This document shows, piece after piece, positions 1-10,322 of a stretch of 21,788 nucleotides of DNA. The stretch is from assembly GCA_002309995.1 (NCBI GenBank), contig DBYB01000049.1, positions 1-21,788 of the forward strand. Direction: 5' to 3'. Source of the stretch: Bacteroidales bacterium UBA1197. Lineage in GTDB: Bacteria > Bacteroidota > Bacteroidia > Bacteroidales > UBA932. The position numbers and the translations under genes were made by a program. How positions within the stretch are numbered: the first letter of the stretch is position 1; every line of letters begins with the position of its first letter. The notes under the pieces were generated by a model. It had not been told where the DNA came from, made no database searches, and saw only the letters and a list, made by a program, of their open reading frames with translations.

Positions 1-605
1 ATGGAGATATCGAAGGTGCCGCCGCCAAGGTCGTAAACAGCGACCTTCATATTCTTGTTCTTCTTGTCGAGACCGTAAGCCAGTGCAGCTGCGGTAGGCT
101 CGTTGATGATACGCTTGACGTCGAGTCCGGCGATCTTTCCGGCCTCCTTGGTGGCCTGACGCTGACTGTCGGAGAAGTAAGCGGGCACGGTGATGACCGC
201 CTCGGTGACAGGCTGGCGGAGATAGTCCTCAGCGGTCTTCTTCATCTTCTGGAGGATGATGGCGGAGATTTCCTGAGGGCTGTAGAGACGTCCGTTGATA
301 TCTACGCGGGGAGTGTTGTTGTCGCCCCTGTTTACCTTATAGGGAACGCGTGCGACCTCGGTGCTCACCTGGTCGTAGGTCTCTCCCATGAAACGCTTGA
401 TAGAGAAGATAGTGTTGCCGGGGTTGGTGATGGCCTGGCGCTTTGCCGGAGAACCCACCTTGCGCTCGCCGCCGTCGGTGAAAGCCACCACGGACGGAGT
501 AGTGCGCGCACCCTCGTCATTGATGATAACAGTAGGCTGGTTGCCTTCCATAACGGCTACGCACGAATTCGTGGTGCCGAGGTCGATTCCGATAATTTTT
601 CCCAT
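1..605 (-). CDS. dnaK: Molecular chaperone DnaK (Hsp70), N-terminal part, cut by window edge
   Basis: The reverse strand from the ATG at 605 encodes about 201 residues beginning MGKIIGIDLGTTNSCVAV, the universal Hsp70 start with the phosphate-1 loop (DLGTTNS). Further in are TTPSVVAF, the RQATKEAG segment, INEPTAAALAYGLD, and the phosphate-2 loop (DLGGGTFDIS) right at the window edge. This is the first part of the ATPase domain; the rest, with the substrate-binding domain, lies beyond base 1. DnaK is the cytoplasmic ATP-dependent chaperone that works with DnaJ and GrpE. It is divergent from the pseudouridine synthase gene at 736, with 130 bases between the two start codons. I found no clean TAnnTTTG box for dnaK in that gap, so its promoter may be a stress-type one. 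Identity is certain; only the truncation by the window limits the call. Confidence 0.98.
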   Translation of the reverse strand, partial: MGKIIGIDLGTTNSCVAVMEGNQPTVIINDEGARTTPSVVAFTDGGERKVGSPAKRQAITNPGNTIFSIKRFMGETYDQVSTEVARVPYKVNRGDNNTPRVDINGRLYSPQEISAIILQKMKKTAEDYLRQPVTEAVITVPAYFSDSQRQATKEAGKIAGLDVKRIINEPTAAALAYGLDKKNKNMKVAVYDLGGGTFDIS

Positions 606-641
606 ATTCTTAATTCCTTTTTTGTTTTATTTCAATCTGTC

Positions 642-712
642 CGGACCTTTCCGCGGTCCGCATCATCAATCATCAAATCCTTTGCCAAGCGCCAAAGCGT
701 GACAATTTGTCA
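642..712. promoter_or_regulatory. Palindromes in the dnaK / pseudouridine synthase divergent intergenic region
   Basis: Two dyads lie in the 130-bp divergent gap. One is CGGACC (642-647) with GGTCCG (655-660), a 6-bp stem with a 7-nt loop. The other is TGACAATTTGTCA (700-712), a perfect 13-base palindrome around a central T. The second lies 9 bases upstream of the -7 box of the plus-strand gene and about 95 bases upstream of the dnaK ATG, a plausible place for an operator. It is not a CIRCE element. A regulatory role is inferred from position and symmetry only. Confidence 0.4.
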
Positions 713-721
713 GAAAATGGC

Positions 722-729
722 TATCTTTG
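722..729 (+). promoter_or_regulatory. -7 promoter box TATCTTTG
   Basis: TATCTTTG matches the Bacteroidota sigma-ABfr -7 consensus TAnnTTTG exactly. The ATG of the pseudouridine synthase follows after only six bases (CGAGCA). A start site a few bases downstream of the box would fall on or next to the start codon, predicting an mRNA with essentially no leader. No TTTG is present at the usual -33 spacing. Confidence 0.6.
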
Positions 730-735
730 CGAGCA

Positions 736-1431
736 ATGTTCTATCGCCAATTGACAAATGAGGAGCGCGAGGCACTGGCTGCGCGCATATTGTATGAAGA
801 CAATCACCTGCTTGTGGTCAACAAACTCGCCGGGGAGATAACCCAGGGCGACAAGACCGGCGACGAATGCCTCGCGGAAACCTACAAGGCCTTCATCGCA
901 TGGCGCGACAACAAGCCCGGGCAGGTGTTCCTCGGTATCCCGCACCGGCTCGACCGTCCCGTCAGCGGCATCTGCATACTGGCCAAGACCAGCAAGGCGC
1001 TCGGAAGGCTCGGGGTAATGCTGAAGGAAGGCGGCGTGCACAAGACATACTGGGCGCTTTGCTGCGCCGCGCCGGAGCCCCCGGAGGGCCTGCTGGAGAA
1101 CTGGCTGGTCAAGAACGAGGCCAAGAACAAATCCTATGTAGTGACGGAGCGGCCCGGCGCCAAGCTGGCACGCCTGCGCTACCGCTGGCTCCGGGACACA
1201 GAAAGATATCACCTGGTCGAGGTAGAACTCCTGACAGGCCGTCATCATCAGATACGCTGCCAGCTTGGCAGCATCGGTTGCCCAATCAAAGGAGACCTCA
1301 AGTATGGGGCGCCCCGCTCGAATCCTGACGGCAGCATATGCCTGCACGCCCACGAGATCCGCTTCAGTCATCCCGTCAGCCACTCCGAAGTCCACATAGT
1401 GGCCCCGCCGCCCGCTTCGTGGCCGCACTAG
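736..1431 (+). CDS. RluA-family pseudouridine synthase, short form without S4 domain
   Basis: This 231-residue protein carries the RluA-family catalytic motif HRLDRPVSG (residues 70-78), in which the Asp (73) is the nucleophile for uridine isomerisation in rRNA or tRNA. It also has the downstream family motif GRHHQIRCQL (168-177). There is no N-terminal S4 RNA-binding domain; the fold begins at once with YEDNHLLVVNKLAG. The ATG at 736 was chosen because an upstream TTG at 727 falls inside the -7 promoter box, and no other Met precedes the conserved start of the domain. The gene converges on the AraC regulator, and the two stop codons overlap in a shared CTAG at 1428-1431. The exact modified base cannot be assigned from sequence, so no gene symbol is given. 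Confidence 0.9.
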   Translation: MFYRQLTNEEREALAARILYEDNHLLVVNKLAGEITQGDKTGDECLAETYKAFIAWRDNKPGQVFLGIPHRLDRPVSGICILAKTSKALGRLGVMLKEGGVHKTYWALCCAAPEPPEGLLENWLVKNEAKNKSYVVTERPGAKLARLRYRWLRDTERYHLVEVELLTGRHHQIRCQLGSIGCPIKGDLKYGAPRSNPDGSICLHAHEIRFSHPVSHSEVHIVAPPPASWPH

Positions 1432-2387
1432 GTGATTTTCTTCAGGTTACGTACATACTCGCTCGGGGTGGTGTGTTCGTTGAGCTTGAACGCCATATTG
1501 AAGGTAACCGTAGAGTGGAAGCCGCTCTTCAAGGCCACATCGCTCATCCTGATCTTCGAATTGCTGCGCAGCAGCTCCACCGCGTGCTTGACCCGATAGT
1601 AGTTCACCAGTTGGCTGAAGTTCCGGCCTGAGTGGATATTGATTGCCTTTGAGACGTATAAACGGTTGGACTGTGTAAGCCGGGCAAGGTCGTCCACGCT
1701 GAAACTCTCCTGCAGGTACGGCTTCTGCACCTCCAGTATCCTGAGCACTTCGTTAAACAGCCTGGCAGTACCGCTGTCCGAATCTACATACTGCACCGGC
1801 AACCGGCACGATGTGTTCCTCTGTCCACTTTTCATCAGAGCCTCGTTGCGTTTGCTCAAGAATAGCGTCCGCCTGGTATATACCCGGCAATACTGAAGAA
1901 CCAGGAATGCAGACAGCAGGACCAGGAGCGGCCAGCCGAAAGCAGGGTTTTCGACAAGAGGCACTGTGATGCAGAATCCCAGAAGGATACAGGGCAGCAT
2001 ATGAAGCACGCCGAGATAATCGAGTACGCCAGGCCATACTGTAGATATAAGGAACATGGACTGCATGTCGTCGAAACGCCTTGCCCCACGGTAAAAGGCA
2101 AGACAGGTCAGGATCAGGCAGCCGTACGGCACAATTATCCAGGGAGGAGCCGCCACCAGCCTGAGGCCCGCCGTAAACAGCAGCGAGGCAATGATGGCGA
2201 CAACCGAGGGCCTCAGCGTTTCGTGAGGCGCGGGATACTGCAGGAGCAGCAGCAATGAACACCAGATGTTAAGGCAAAGCATCGGGAGAGACAACCCGGA
2301 GCAAAGCCAGTCATAAACCGAAAACAGCGGCAGCGGCACAAGTGCGCCGATGCGCAACAATCTGTGGGAAGCGACTTTTCTTTTCAT
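1428..2387 (-). CDS. Membrane-anchored AraC-family transcriptional regulator
   Basis: A 319-residue protein in two parts. Residues about 10-170 are hydrophobic and form roughly five or six membrane segments (for example around 12-50, 61-80, 82-100, 112-145, 150-168). Residues about 221-317 are a C-terminal AraC double helix-turn-helix domain, with FSVDDLARLTQSNRLYVSKAI as the first helix pair and IRMSDVALKSGFHSTVTFNMAF plus TPSEYVRN as the signature region. This architecture is common in Bacteroidota; the membrane part is thought to sense a signal or membrane state and the tail to bind DNA. The ATG at 2387 follows a TATATTTG box by 8 bases and sits at the edge of a 13-bp inverted repeat, suggesting autoregulation. 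No target operon is evident, the upstream yitT pair being on the same strand but with its own leader far away. The ligand is unknown. Confidence 0.9.
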   Translation of the reverse strand: MKRKVASHRLLRIGALVPLPLFSVYDWLCSGLSLPMLCLNIWCSLLLLLQYPAPHETLRPSVVAIIASLLFTAGLRLVAAPPWIIVPYGCLILTCLAFYRGARRFDDMQSMFLISTVWPGVLDYLGVLHMLPCILLGFCITVPLVENPAFGWPLLVLLSAFLVLQYCRVYTRRTLFLSKRNEALMKSGQRNTSCRLPVQYVDSDSGTARLFNEVLRILEVQKPYLQESFSVDDLARLTQSNRLYVSKAINIHSGRNFSQLVNYYRVKHAVELLRSNSKIRMSDVALKSGFHSTVTFNMAFKLNEHTTPSEYVRNLKKIT

Positions 2388-2420
2388 ATCGGGGCCAAAT
2401 ATATTTATTGGTCCCGATAT
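2386..2420. promoter_or_regulatory. Inverted repeat operator candidate around the AraC gene promoter
   Basis: ATATCGGGGCCAA (2386-2398) and TTGGTCCCGATAT (2408-2420) form a 13-bp inverted repeat with one mismatched position and a 9-base spacer. On the minus strand the -7 box TATATTTG (2396-2403) lies in its centre, and the start codon of the AraC gene overlaps its edge. Because transcription should begin inside the repeat, only one arm would be transcribed, so a DNA operator is likelier than an RNA hairpin. Function is inferred. Confidence 0.55.
2396..2403 (-). promoter_or_regulatory. -7 promoter box TATATTTG of AraC gene
   Basis: On the minus strand 2403-2396 reads TATATTTG, an exact match to TAnnTTTG, followed after eight bases by the ATG at 2387. 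No -33 TTTG is seen at 19-21 bp spacing. The predicted leader is very short or absent. Confidence 0.55.
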
Positions 2421-2453
2421 AAAGGTGGTAGAAAAAGGGGTATTTTTTAATAT

Positions 2454-3419
2454 TTACGATTCTTTCGAAATAATATCCTTCTGACCCTTGACTTTTTCCT
2501 TGATTCTATCGAATCCCTTGCCATAAACTCCTGTCACAGAAGATACTGAAAGGAACGCCCCGGTATCGATTGACTTGACGAGGCGGAGCAGCATACTGAG
2601 GTCGGATTTACGGGTGAGGACCATAAGAACCTCCGTCGGGGTCTGGGTGTACCAGCCCTTGCCGTCAAGGACGGTAACTCCACGGTGAAGGTCGCGGGTT
2701 ATAGCATCGGCAATCTCTTTATATTTTTTCGAAAGAATGAAGAGCTGCACTGACTGACGGGAGCCGGAAATATACATATCCAGCACGGTACTGTTCACGA
2801 CAACCAGGATAAAACCATATACGACGGTGGTTATCTTCTCCGTCCAGGGCAGCAGGTCGCCTTCTGCAGAATAGGAAGGCACCAGGAGCGACGACAGAAT
2901 TATCACCACATCCATCCACAGTATCATACGGCCGGGCGAGACATTACGGTACTTGTTGACTATGAGCGCTATAATGTCTGTACCTCCTGTACTTCCGCCC
3001 TGCGACATTGTCATACCTATGCCAACGCCTACAAGGATACCGCCCATAATGGTACTCATCAGCTTGCCGTTGTCCAGGGCAAGGGCCTGGATTATCCCGG
3101 CAGGAATCAAATCCTGCAGGACATTCAGGCCGATGGACGCCATAATCACGGCGAACACGGTCTTGCCGCCGAAGCCCTTGCCGAGAATGAAAAGGGCGAT
3201 TACCAGCAGAATAGCATTGACAACAAAATAAGTAGTACCTATCTTGATATGTCCCTGCGTAGCGTACTGCAGGATAGCAGCGACGCCGGAGACTCCCCCG
3301 CCGACCAGGTTGTTAGGGATGAGGAAAAGGCTCCATCCGGTGACATAGAGCAGTATACCCAGGGCAATCAGTACGTACTCCTTGATTCCCGTTAAAATGG
3401 TTTTCTTACTGAGCGGCAT
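2454..3419 (-). CDS. YitT family (DUF2179) membrane protein, second of a tandem pair
   Basis: A 321-residue protein with five or six membrane helices in the first 210 residues, then a soluble C-terminal DUF2179-type domain (about 230-310; RGVTVLDGKGWYTQTPTEVLM). Family motifs are visible: NNLVGGGVSGVAAILQYAT near residue 36 and QGGSTGGTDIIA near 140. The substrate of YitT proteins is not established; a transport or membrane-stress role has been suggested in annotation. Its ATG lies inside the end of the preceding yitT gene (14-base overlap), so translation is probably coupled. It is the last gene of the operon beginning at 8915. No clear terminator follows. Confidence 0.88.
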   Translation of the reverse strand: MPLSKKTILTGIKEYVLIALGILLYVTGWSLFLIPNNLVGGGVSGVAAILQYATQGHIKIGTTYFVVNAILLVIALFILGKGFGGKTVFAVIMASIGLNVLQDLIPAGIIQALALDNGKLMSTIMGGILVGVGIGMTMSQGGSTGGTDIIALIVNKYRNVSPGRMILWMDVVIILSSLLVPSYSAEGDLLPWTEKITTVVYGFILVVVNSTVLDMYISGSRQSVQLFILSKKYKEIADAITRDLHRGVTVLDGKGWYTQTPTEVLMVLTRKSDLSMLLRLVKSIDTGAFLSVSSVTGVYGKGFDRIKEKVKGQKDIISKES

Positions 3420-4328
3420 TTTTCTTCTTGTTTTTTGCGAGTCCGGTTTTTATTTCCTCAAAGCCCTCTCCATAAACGCTGTTGGTCGGAGATACCGACA
3501 TAAAGGCCTTCGGATCTATATCTTTGATAACTTTGGACAACTGCGGGAACTCCTTCTGGTTGATGAGGATGAGCAACACTTCCCTGTCCTGCTTGGTGTA
3601 CCATCCCTGGCCCCTAAGGACCGTGACTCCGCGATCCATTACATTGGAGATATACTCAGCAATCTCGCCGTACTTGCGGGAAAAGACCAGCAGCTGGTAG
3701 GAAGATTTCTTTCCGCCCACGACCATATCTATAAGCATAGTGAAGGTAACCACTTCCACAAGACCGTAGCAAGCGTCCGAGAATGTCTTGTCCGGCAGGA
3801 AAAGCAGCATTGCGATAACGACAAGGTCGGAAACCAGGAACGCCGAACTCAGCGACACCGGCCAGTACTTGTTAACCATAAGTGCGACTATGTCCGTGCC
3901 GCCTGTACTGCCCCCGAAACGGATGACCAGACCTATTCCTATTGCCTCACAGGCACCTGCAAGGATGGGTATGAGGATGGTTTCCTTCACGAAGAAGAAC
4001 TCGCCCGGAATGCTGTGCAGGAATCCAAGGTCGGAAATGAGCTCCATAGCCAGGGTAGAAACCACGATGCAGTAAATGGTCTTGAATCCGAAACCAATGC
4101 CCATCGTGAGGACCGCCACTATGATAAGCAGCGCATTGATTACTATATAGGAATACTGGGCCTGAATCAAACCGGCCGTAGCATACTGGACGACGGTGCA
4201 AAGACCCATCATACCGCCGGCGGACATTCCGTTCGGAATCATCAGGCTCTCCCAGGCGAAAGCAAATATGAAGCAGGCCAGCGTGAGTGCCAGATACTCC
4301 CAACAGGTCTTCAGTACTTTCTTGCTCA

Positions 4329-4329
<1 letters not shown>
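3406..4329 (-). CDS. YitT family (DUF2179) membrane protein, first of a tandem pair
   Basis: A 307-residue paralogue of the next gene with the same design: about five or six hydrophobic helices to residue 205, family motifs PNGMSAGGMMGLCTVVQYAT (near 32) and FGGSTGGTDIVALMVNKY (138-155), then a DUF2179-like soluble domain (about 215-295; RGVTVLRGQGWYTKQDREVL). Its ATG overlaps the leuS stop by one base (TAATG), which fits translational coupling to leuS. The pair diverges clearly in sequence yet keeps all family motifs, so this is an old duplication rather than a recent copy. The transported or sensed compound is unknown. Confidence 0.88.
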
Positions 4330-7058
<2,729 letters not shown>

Positions 7059-7061
7059 ATA

Positions 7062-8387
7062 TCACTTTTTCTTTTCCAGCCGGAACTCCACGTTCAGCGA
7101 GATTTGCGATTTTACTTTTTTTCCTCTTACGCGCCCCGGCTTCCAGTCCGGCGACGCCTTGATGACCCTGAGGGCCTCTTCTTCCAGCAGCGGATGGCTG
7201 CTCCTTACTGCACGCACGTCGGTCACGCGGCCCTTTTCGTCAATGACGAAATCCACCAGTACGCGACCCTGTATGCCCTGTCGCACCGCCTCCTGCGGAT
7301 ACCTCAGATAGACATACACCCATTTCTGCATAAATATGGCGGGGTCGCTGCTGCCCAGGAAAGATGGCTTGACGTCGCAGTCGTAATAAGGTATGACGCC
7401 GGGGCTGCCCTCCAGGTACAGTTCCCTGGCAGCCTCGGACGGGTCGAATTCGGGTTTGGCCCCGCCGGCGAGCGCCACCACGTAATTGTAGATGTACTCC
7501 ACTTCCCTCTCCATCCAGTCGTACTGGAGTATGGAGGGCGTGTCGCGCTCGGTATTGTATTCCGGATACATACCGGTGGTGAACATCACCGACGGTATCC
7601 TGGCGTCGTAGAAGATCCTGTGGTCGGAAGGGCAAGGCTCGGCAGGAACGATACGGGGCTGCACGGGCTGCAGGGTGTTCGACAAGTCAGTCACCGTGCG
7701 GTTGAGATCTGCGTTAGAGGCCGTATAGGCGTAGAATCCGGCAGAACCGGTTCCCAGCATATTGAGTTCGACCATAGCGTCTATCCTGTCGGCCGCAGGG
7801 AAGGAACGGTGAAGGAAATACCACGAGCCTGCTCCGTCTTTCAGGGACGCGCCGGGCGCGAGCAGTATTACGGAGCGCTTCAGCAGGACGCGGTTGGTTG
7901 CCAGACGCCCTGCGAGCTGCAGCATCATTGACATACCGGACGCGTTCCCGTTGGCTCCGAAGAAGGTCTTCCGGACCTGTTCACCGTTGACGTTCAGGGA
8001 GGTCTCTCCAAGGTTGTCCATTCGGGCGCAGACCACTATGTAGTTCTCCTTGAGCCTGGGATCGCAGCCCGCGACGAACGCAGCTACGTTCCTGGACTGA
8101 AGGGTGTCGCCACTCTCCTGCCTCAGTCCAAACACGTCACCGTCCGGCCCGTAAAGCAGGTCGGCACCCGCGGTTGCAAGGCGCTCGGAAAGGTAGCGGG
8201 CAGCATCCAATTCTCCTTCAGAGCCTGCGGCACGCCCCTCGAGGGCAGCCGACGCAAGATAGCCGGCATCCGCCTTCATCTCCCTCACCATATCGGAATC
8301 GGAGAGTTCGGAATAAGCCGGAGTCTTGTACTGGGCCATAGCGCCCAACGGCAACAGAACGAGCAATATGAATGCGAGACGTCTCAT
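7062..8387 (-). CDS. Secreted protein: degenerate M28 peptidase-like domain fused to a TonB C-terminal domain
   Basis: A 441-residue protein with a signal peptide (MRRLAFILLVLLPLGAMAQ, 1-19). Residues about 30-305 align by eye with M28 (Zn aminopeptidase) landmarks, but the metal ligands are largely gone. The usual AHxDHxG is ARMDNLG (121-127), the GAxDNASG Asp is Gly in GANGNASG (144-151), the Glu-Glu pair is absent (GASLKDGAGSWYF, 179-191), and the Asp of the next strand is Asn (ELNMLG, 207-212). Only the late SDH motif (254-256) survives. Residues about 361-437 are a TonB C-terminal domain (YPQEAVRQGIQGRVLVDFVIDEKG). It has no N-terminal TonB anchor, so it probably acts in the periplasm as a binding or adaptor protein rather than a peptidase. 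It lies 3 bases after the SPOR lipoprotein gene and 3 bases before leuS. Confidence 0.8.
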   Translation of the reverse strand: MRRLAFILLVLLPLGAMAQYKTPAYSELSDSDMVREMKADAGYLASAALEGRAAGSEGELDAARYLSERLATAGADLLYGPDGDVFGLRQESGDTLQSRNVAAFVAGCDPRLKENYIVVCARMDNLGETSLNVNGEQVRKTFFGANGNASGMSMMLQLAGRLATNRVLLKRSVILLAPGASLKDGAGSWYFLHRSFPAADRIDAMVELNMLGTGSAGFYAYTASNADLNRTVTDLSNTLQPVQPRIVPAEPCPSDHRIFYDARIPSVMFTTGMYPEYNTERDTPSILQYDWMEREVEYIYNYVVALAGGAKPEFDPSEAARELYLEGSPGVIPYYDCDVKPSFLGSSDPAIFMQKWVYVYLRYPQEAVRQGIQGRVLVDFVIDEKGRVTDVRAVRSSHPLLEEEALRVIKASPDWKPGRVRGKKVKSQISLNVEFRLEKKK

Positions 8388-8390
8388 AAA

Positions 8391-8915
8391 CTATTCATCC
8401 ACAAGTATCCATTCGTGTGTGGAGGCAAACGGCAGTTTCTGTATGCGGCGGTAGGCCTCAAGGGCCTCCGGAATGCGGTTGCCGGGAGCCACAAACACGG
8501 CGGTGATACTACCGTAGTAACGGAACGGGATAGCCTCGAAACCGGCGTCACGATAACGGTTGCAGAGTTTTTCGGCATTTTCCGGCTTGGAGAAGGCTCC
8601 GGCAACTATGTAATACCGGTACTCAAGATTCTTCCGTGGTATGCTCTTTATCTTCGACGCCTGGTTGAGGCGGCCTGCCTTCCTGAGAGTGTCGAGTGCG
8701 TAAAGTGAATCGGCAACATAGCGTTCTTCCGCCAGCCTGACAGCCTCAAGGGAATCACGCAGGAATGCCTTGCGGGCATCTGTCTGCTCAATCAACTCCC
8801 GCTTCTGCGCAATCTGCACGGAATCGGGACGCCCGGCCAGATGCCTGAAGAAATCGCAGGACGAAAAGACCATTGCAGCCAGCAGCAAAGCCAGTATTAC
8901 CGACACTTTGTTCAT
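8391..8915 (-). CDS. SPOR-domain lipoprotein
   Basis: A 174-residue protein with a lipoprotein signal peptide: hydrophobic core VSVILALLLAAMVF, then a lipobox FSSC with the lipidated Cys at residue 20. A charged, helical, coiled-coil-like stretch follows (about 35-90, rich in Glu, Arg, Lys), then a SPOR domain (about 97-172; RYYIVAGAFSKPENAEKLCN). SPOR domains bind denuded peptidoglycan glycans, often at the division site. The ATG at 8915 is preferred over an upstream TTG (8924) because that TTG is part of the -7 box TAAATTTG and the signal peptide starts naturally at MNKV. It is the first gene of the operon running through leuS to the yitT pair. A link to septal or envelope function is inferred from the domain. 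Confidence 0.87.
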   Translation of the reverse strand: MNKVSVILALLLAAMVFSSCDFFRHLAGRPDSVQIAQKRELIEQTDARKAFLRDSLEAVRLAEERYVADSLYALDTLRKAGRLNQASKIKSIPRKNLEYRYYIVAGAFSKPENAEKLCNRYRDAGFEAIPFRYYGSITAVFVAPGNRIPEALEAYRRIQKLPFASTHEWILVDE

Positions 8916-8921
8916 AACTCG

Positions 8922-8929
8922 CAAATTTA
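8922..8929 (-). promoter_or_regulatory. -7 promoter box TAAATTTG of the SPOR-leuS-yitT operon
   Basis: Minus-strand TAAATTTG matches TAnnTTTG and is followed after six bases (CGAGTT) by the ATG at 8915. It lies immediately after the terminator of the upstream TPR gene, so the operon has its own start. The spacing predicts a near-leaderless transcript. No -33 TTTG is seen at standard distance. Confidence 0.6.
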
Positions 8930-8941
8930 ATCAAAAATTCC

Positions 8942-8971
8942 AAAAAAAAGAGGCTGACCTTCCGGTCAGCC
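8942..8971 (-). terminator. Intrinsic terminator after the TPR gene
   Basis: On the minus strand GGCTGACC (8971-8964) pairs with GGTCAGCC (8959-8952) around a GGAA tetraloop, a perfect 8-bp GC-rich stem. A run of eight T follows (8949-8942). It sits 24 bases past the stop of the TPR gene and just before the promoter of the SPOR operon, so it separates the two transcription units. Confidence 0.9.
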
Positions 8972-8995
8972 CCAATAGTATGATGCAAGTTGTAA

Positions 8996-10309
8996 TTACT
9001 GTCCTGCAACGACTGCCGCATACTTGTCGTATTTCGCCTGATATGCGGGGTCGGAGGTGCGGAAGCGGAAGCAGGCATTCTTGAGATACTCTGCAACGGC
9101 GACCTTGGTCTGCTCGTCCTGGAGCAACTCAAATGCCTTCTCGAAAGGCTCGATGCAGGCTTTCAGGCTGTTTTCGAACTTCTCCACCAGAGCCATATAC
9201 TTGGCGTCGTCCATCTCGTCCTGAGCTTCCTGGGAATACTTGGCGGCCATATTGTAGAACATCTGGCCCTTTCCGATATAACCGAAAGCGTAGTTGGGGT
9301 CGATCTGGGAGCACTGATCGTATGCTGCAACTGCCTCTTCAGTCCTGCCGAGCTGGGTGTAAACGTTGCCCTCAACATAATACAGGGAGGCGTTGTTGGG
9401 CTCGTTCTTCTTGGCCTCGTCGAGAAGCTGGAACAGACGGTCAGGGCTGCCGCTGTTGGTGGTGTAGTAGTTGATGAGACCCACCAGGATGCTCTGGCTC
9501 TGAGGGAACTTCTGGAAGCCCTCCTCCAGATAATCCTTGGACTTTTCGCCGTCGCCCTTCTTCTGGGCGATGTCGGCGAGTTTGGCGAAGGTCTCACCGC
9601 CGTCTCCGTAGTAACCTACCTTATAGGACTCCAGGAAGAACTTCTCCGCACGGTCCATATCTCCCACAAGCCAGGCTGTGAAGCCGGCATTGTAAATAGA
9701 GTTGGAATCCACCTGGGAGAGAGGCTCGGTGCCGCGTGCGACAGCGGCCTTCTCGAAGAGTTCGGAAGCCTTCTTAAGGTCGCCGAGGGTGTAGGCGGTG
9801 TAGGCATCTTCGTTGTACTTACCGGAGATGGATACCAGCGCGCCGGTTACGTCCTTGACCTTGCTCTTCTTGACATCCAGTTCATAAGCCTTCTTGTATG
9901 CATCCAGGGCCTTGTCAAGTGCGTCCTCGACGATAGGCTTGGTAACCTCGATGAGGCTCAGCTGGCCTGCCATATTGTAGTAGTAGTTCCTGGTAGGATA
10001 GACCTCCTTCTCGAAAGTCTGGCCGGCCAGAGATACCTGCTCGAGGCTCATAGGCTTTTCGTTGTTGGAAACGATCTGCACCTCGCTCTTGCTTGCGCCG
10101 AGCCAGCCGCTGCCGGCGGGAGCGTCATAAGCATCGATGAGGGTTTTGCCATACTTGAGCCAGGTGGCGAACTTGTCGGCCTTCTTGGGATTCTGGGCAT
10201 CAGCCTCGGCCTTTTGCAGGGCGGAGGTGGCCGCCGATATGCTCTTGACCTGGGCGTTTGCTGCGGTAAATGCGGCTGCGAGAGCCAGGACCATCAAAAC
10301 TTTTTTCAT
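8996..10309 (-). CDS. Secreted/periplasmic TPR-repeat protein
   Basis: A 437-residue protein with a signal peptide (MKKVLMVLALAAAFTAANAQ, cleavage near residue 20) and several tetratricopeptide repeats. Clear TPR helices include GDLKKASELFEKAAVARGTE, GDMDRAEKFFLESYKVG, GDGEKSKDYLEEGFQKFP and GRTEEAVAAYDQCSQIDPNYAFGYIGKG. The family is the TPR outer-compartment type common in Bacteroidota, with no catalytic residues; TPRs usually hold protein partners, but none can be named here. It lacks a lipobox, so it should be soluble in the periplasm or peripherally attached. It starts 13 bases after gyrA with no promoter box between, so it is likely co-transcribed with gyrA, and it ends at the strong terminator at 8942-8971. 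Confidence 0.85.
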   Translation of the reverse strand: MKKVLMVLALAAAFTAANAQVKSISAATSALQKAEADAQNPKKADKFATWLKYGKTLIDAYDAPAGSGWLGASKSEVQIVSNNEKPMSLEQVSLAGQTFEKEVYPTRNYYYNMAGQLSLIEVTKPIVEDALDKALDAYKKAYELDVKKSKVKDVTGALVSISGKYNEDAYTAYTLGDLKKASELFEKAAVARGTEPLSQVDSNSIYNAGFTAWLVGDMDRAEKFFLESYKVGYYGDGGETFAKLADIAQKKGDGEKSKDYLEEGFQKFPQSQSILVGLINYYTTNSGSPDRLFQLLDEAKKNEPNNASLYYVEGNVYTQLGRTEEAVAAYDQCSQIDPNYAFGYIGKGQMFYNMAAKYSQEAQDEMDDAKYMALVEKFENSLKACIEPFEKAFELLQDEQTKVAVAEYLKNACFRFRTSDPAYQAKYDKYAAVVAGQ

Positions 10310-10322
10310 GATTTATCAGTTT

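Noticed and set aside
8942..8971. Hairpin before the SPOR gene read as a regulatory RNA
   Set aside because: The minus-strand stem followed by eight T is a textbook intrinsic terminator of the TPR gene and lies upstream of the SPOR promoter.
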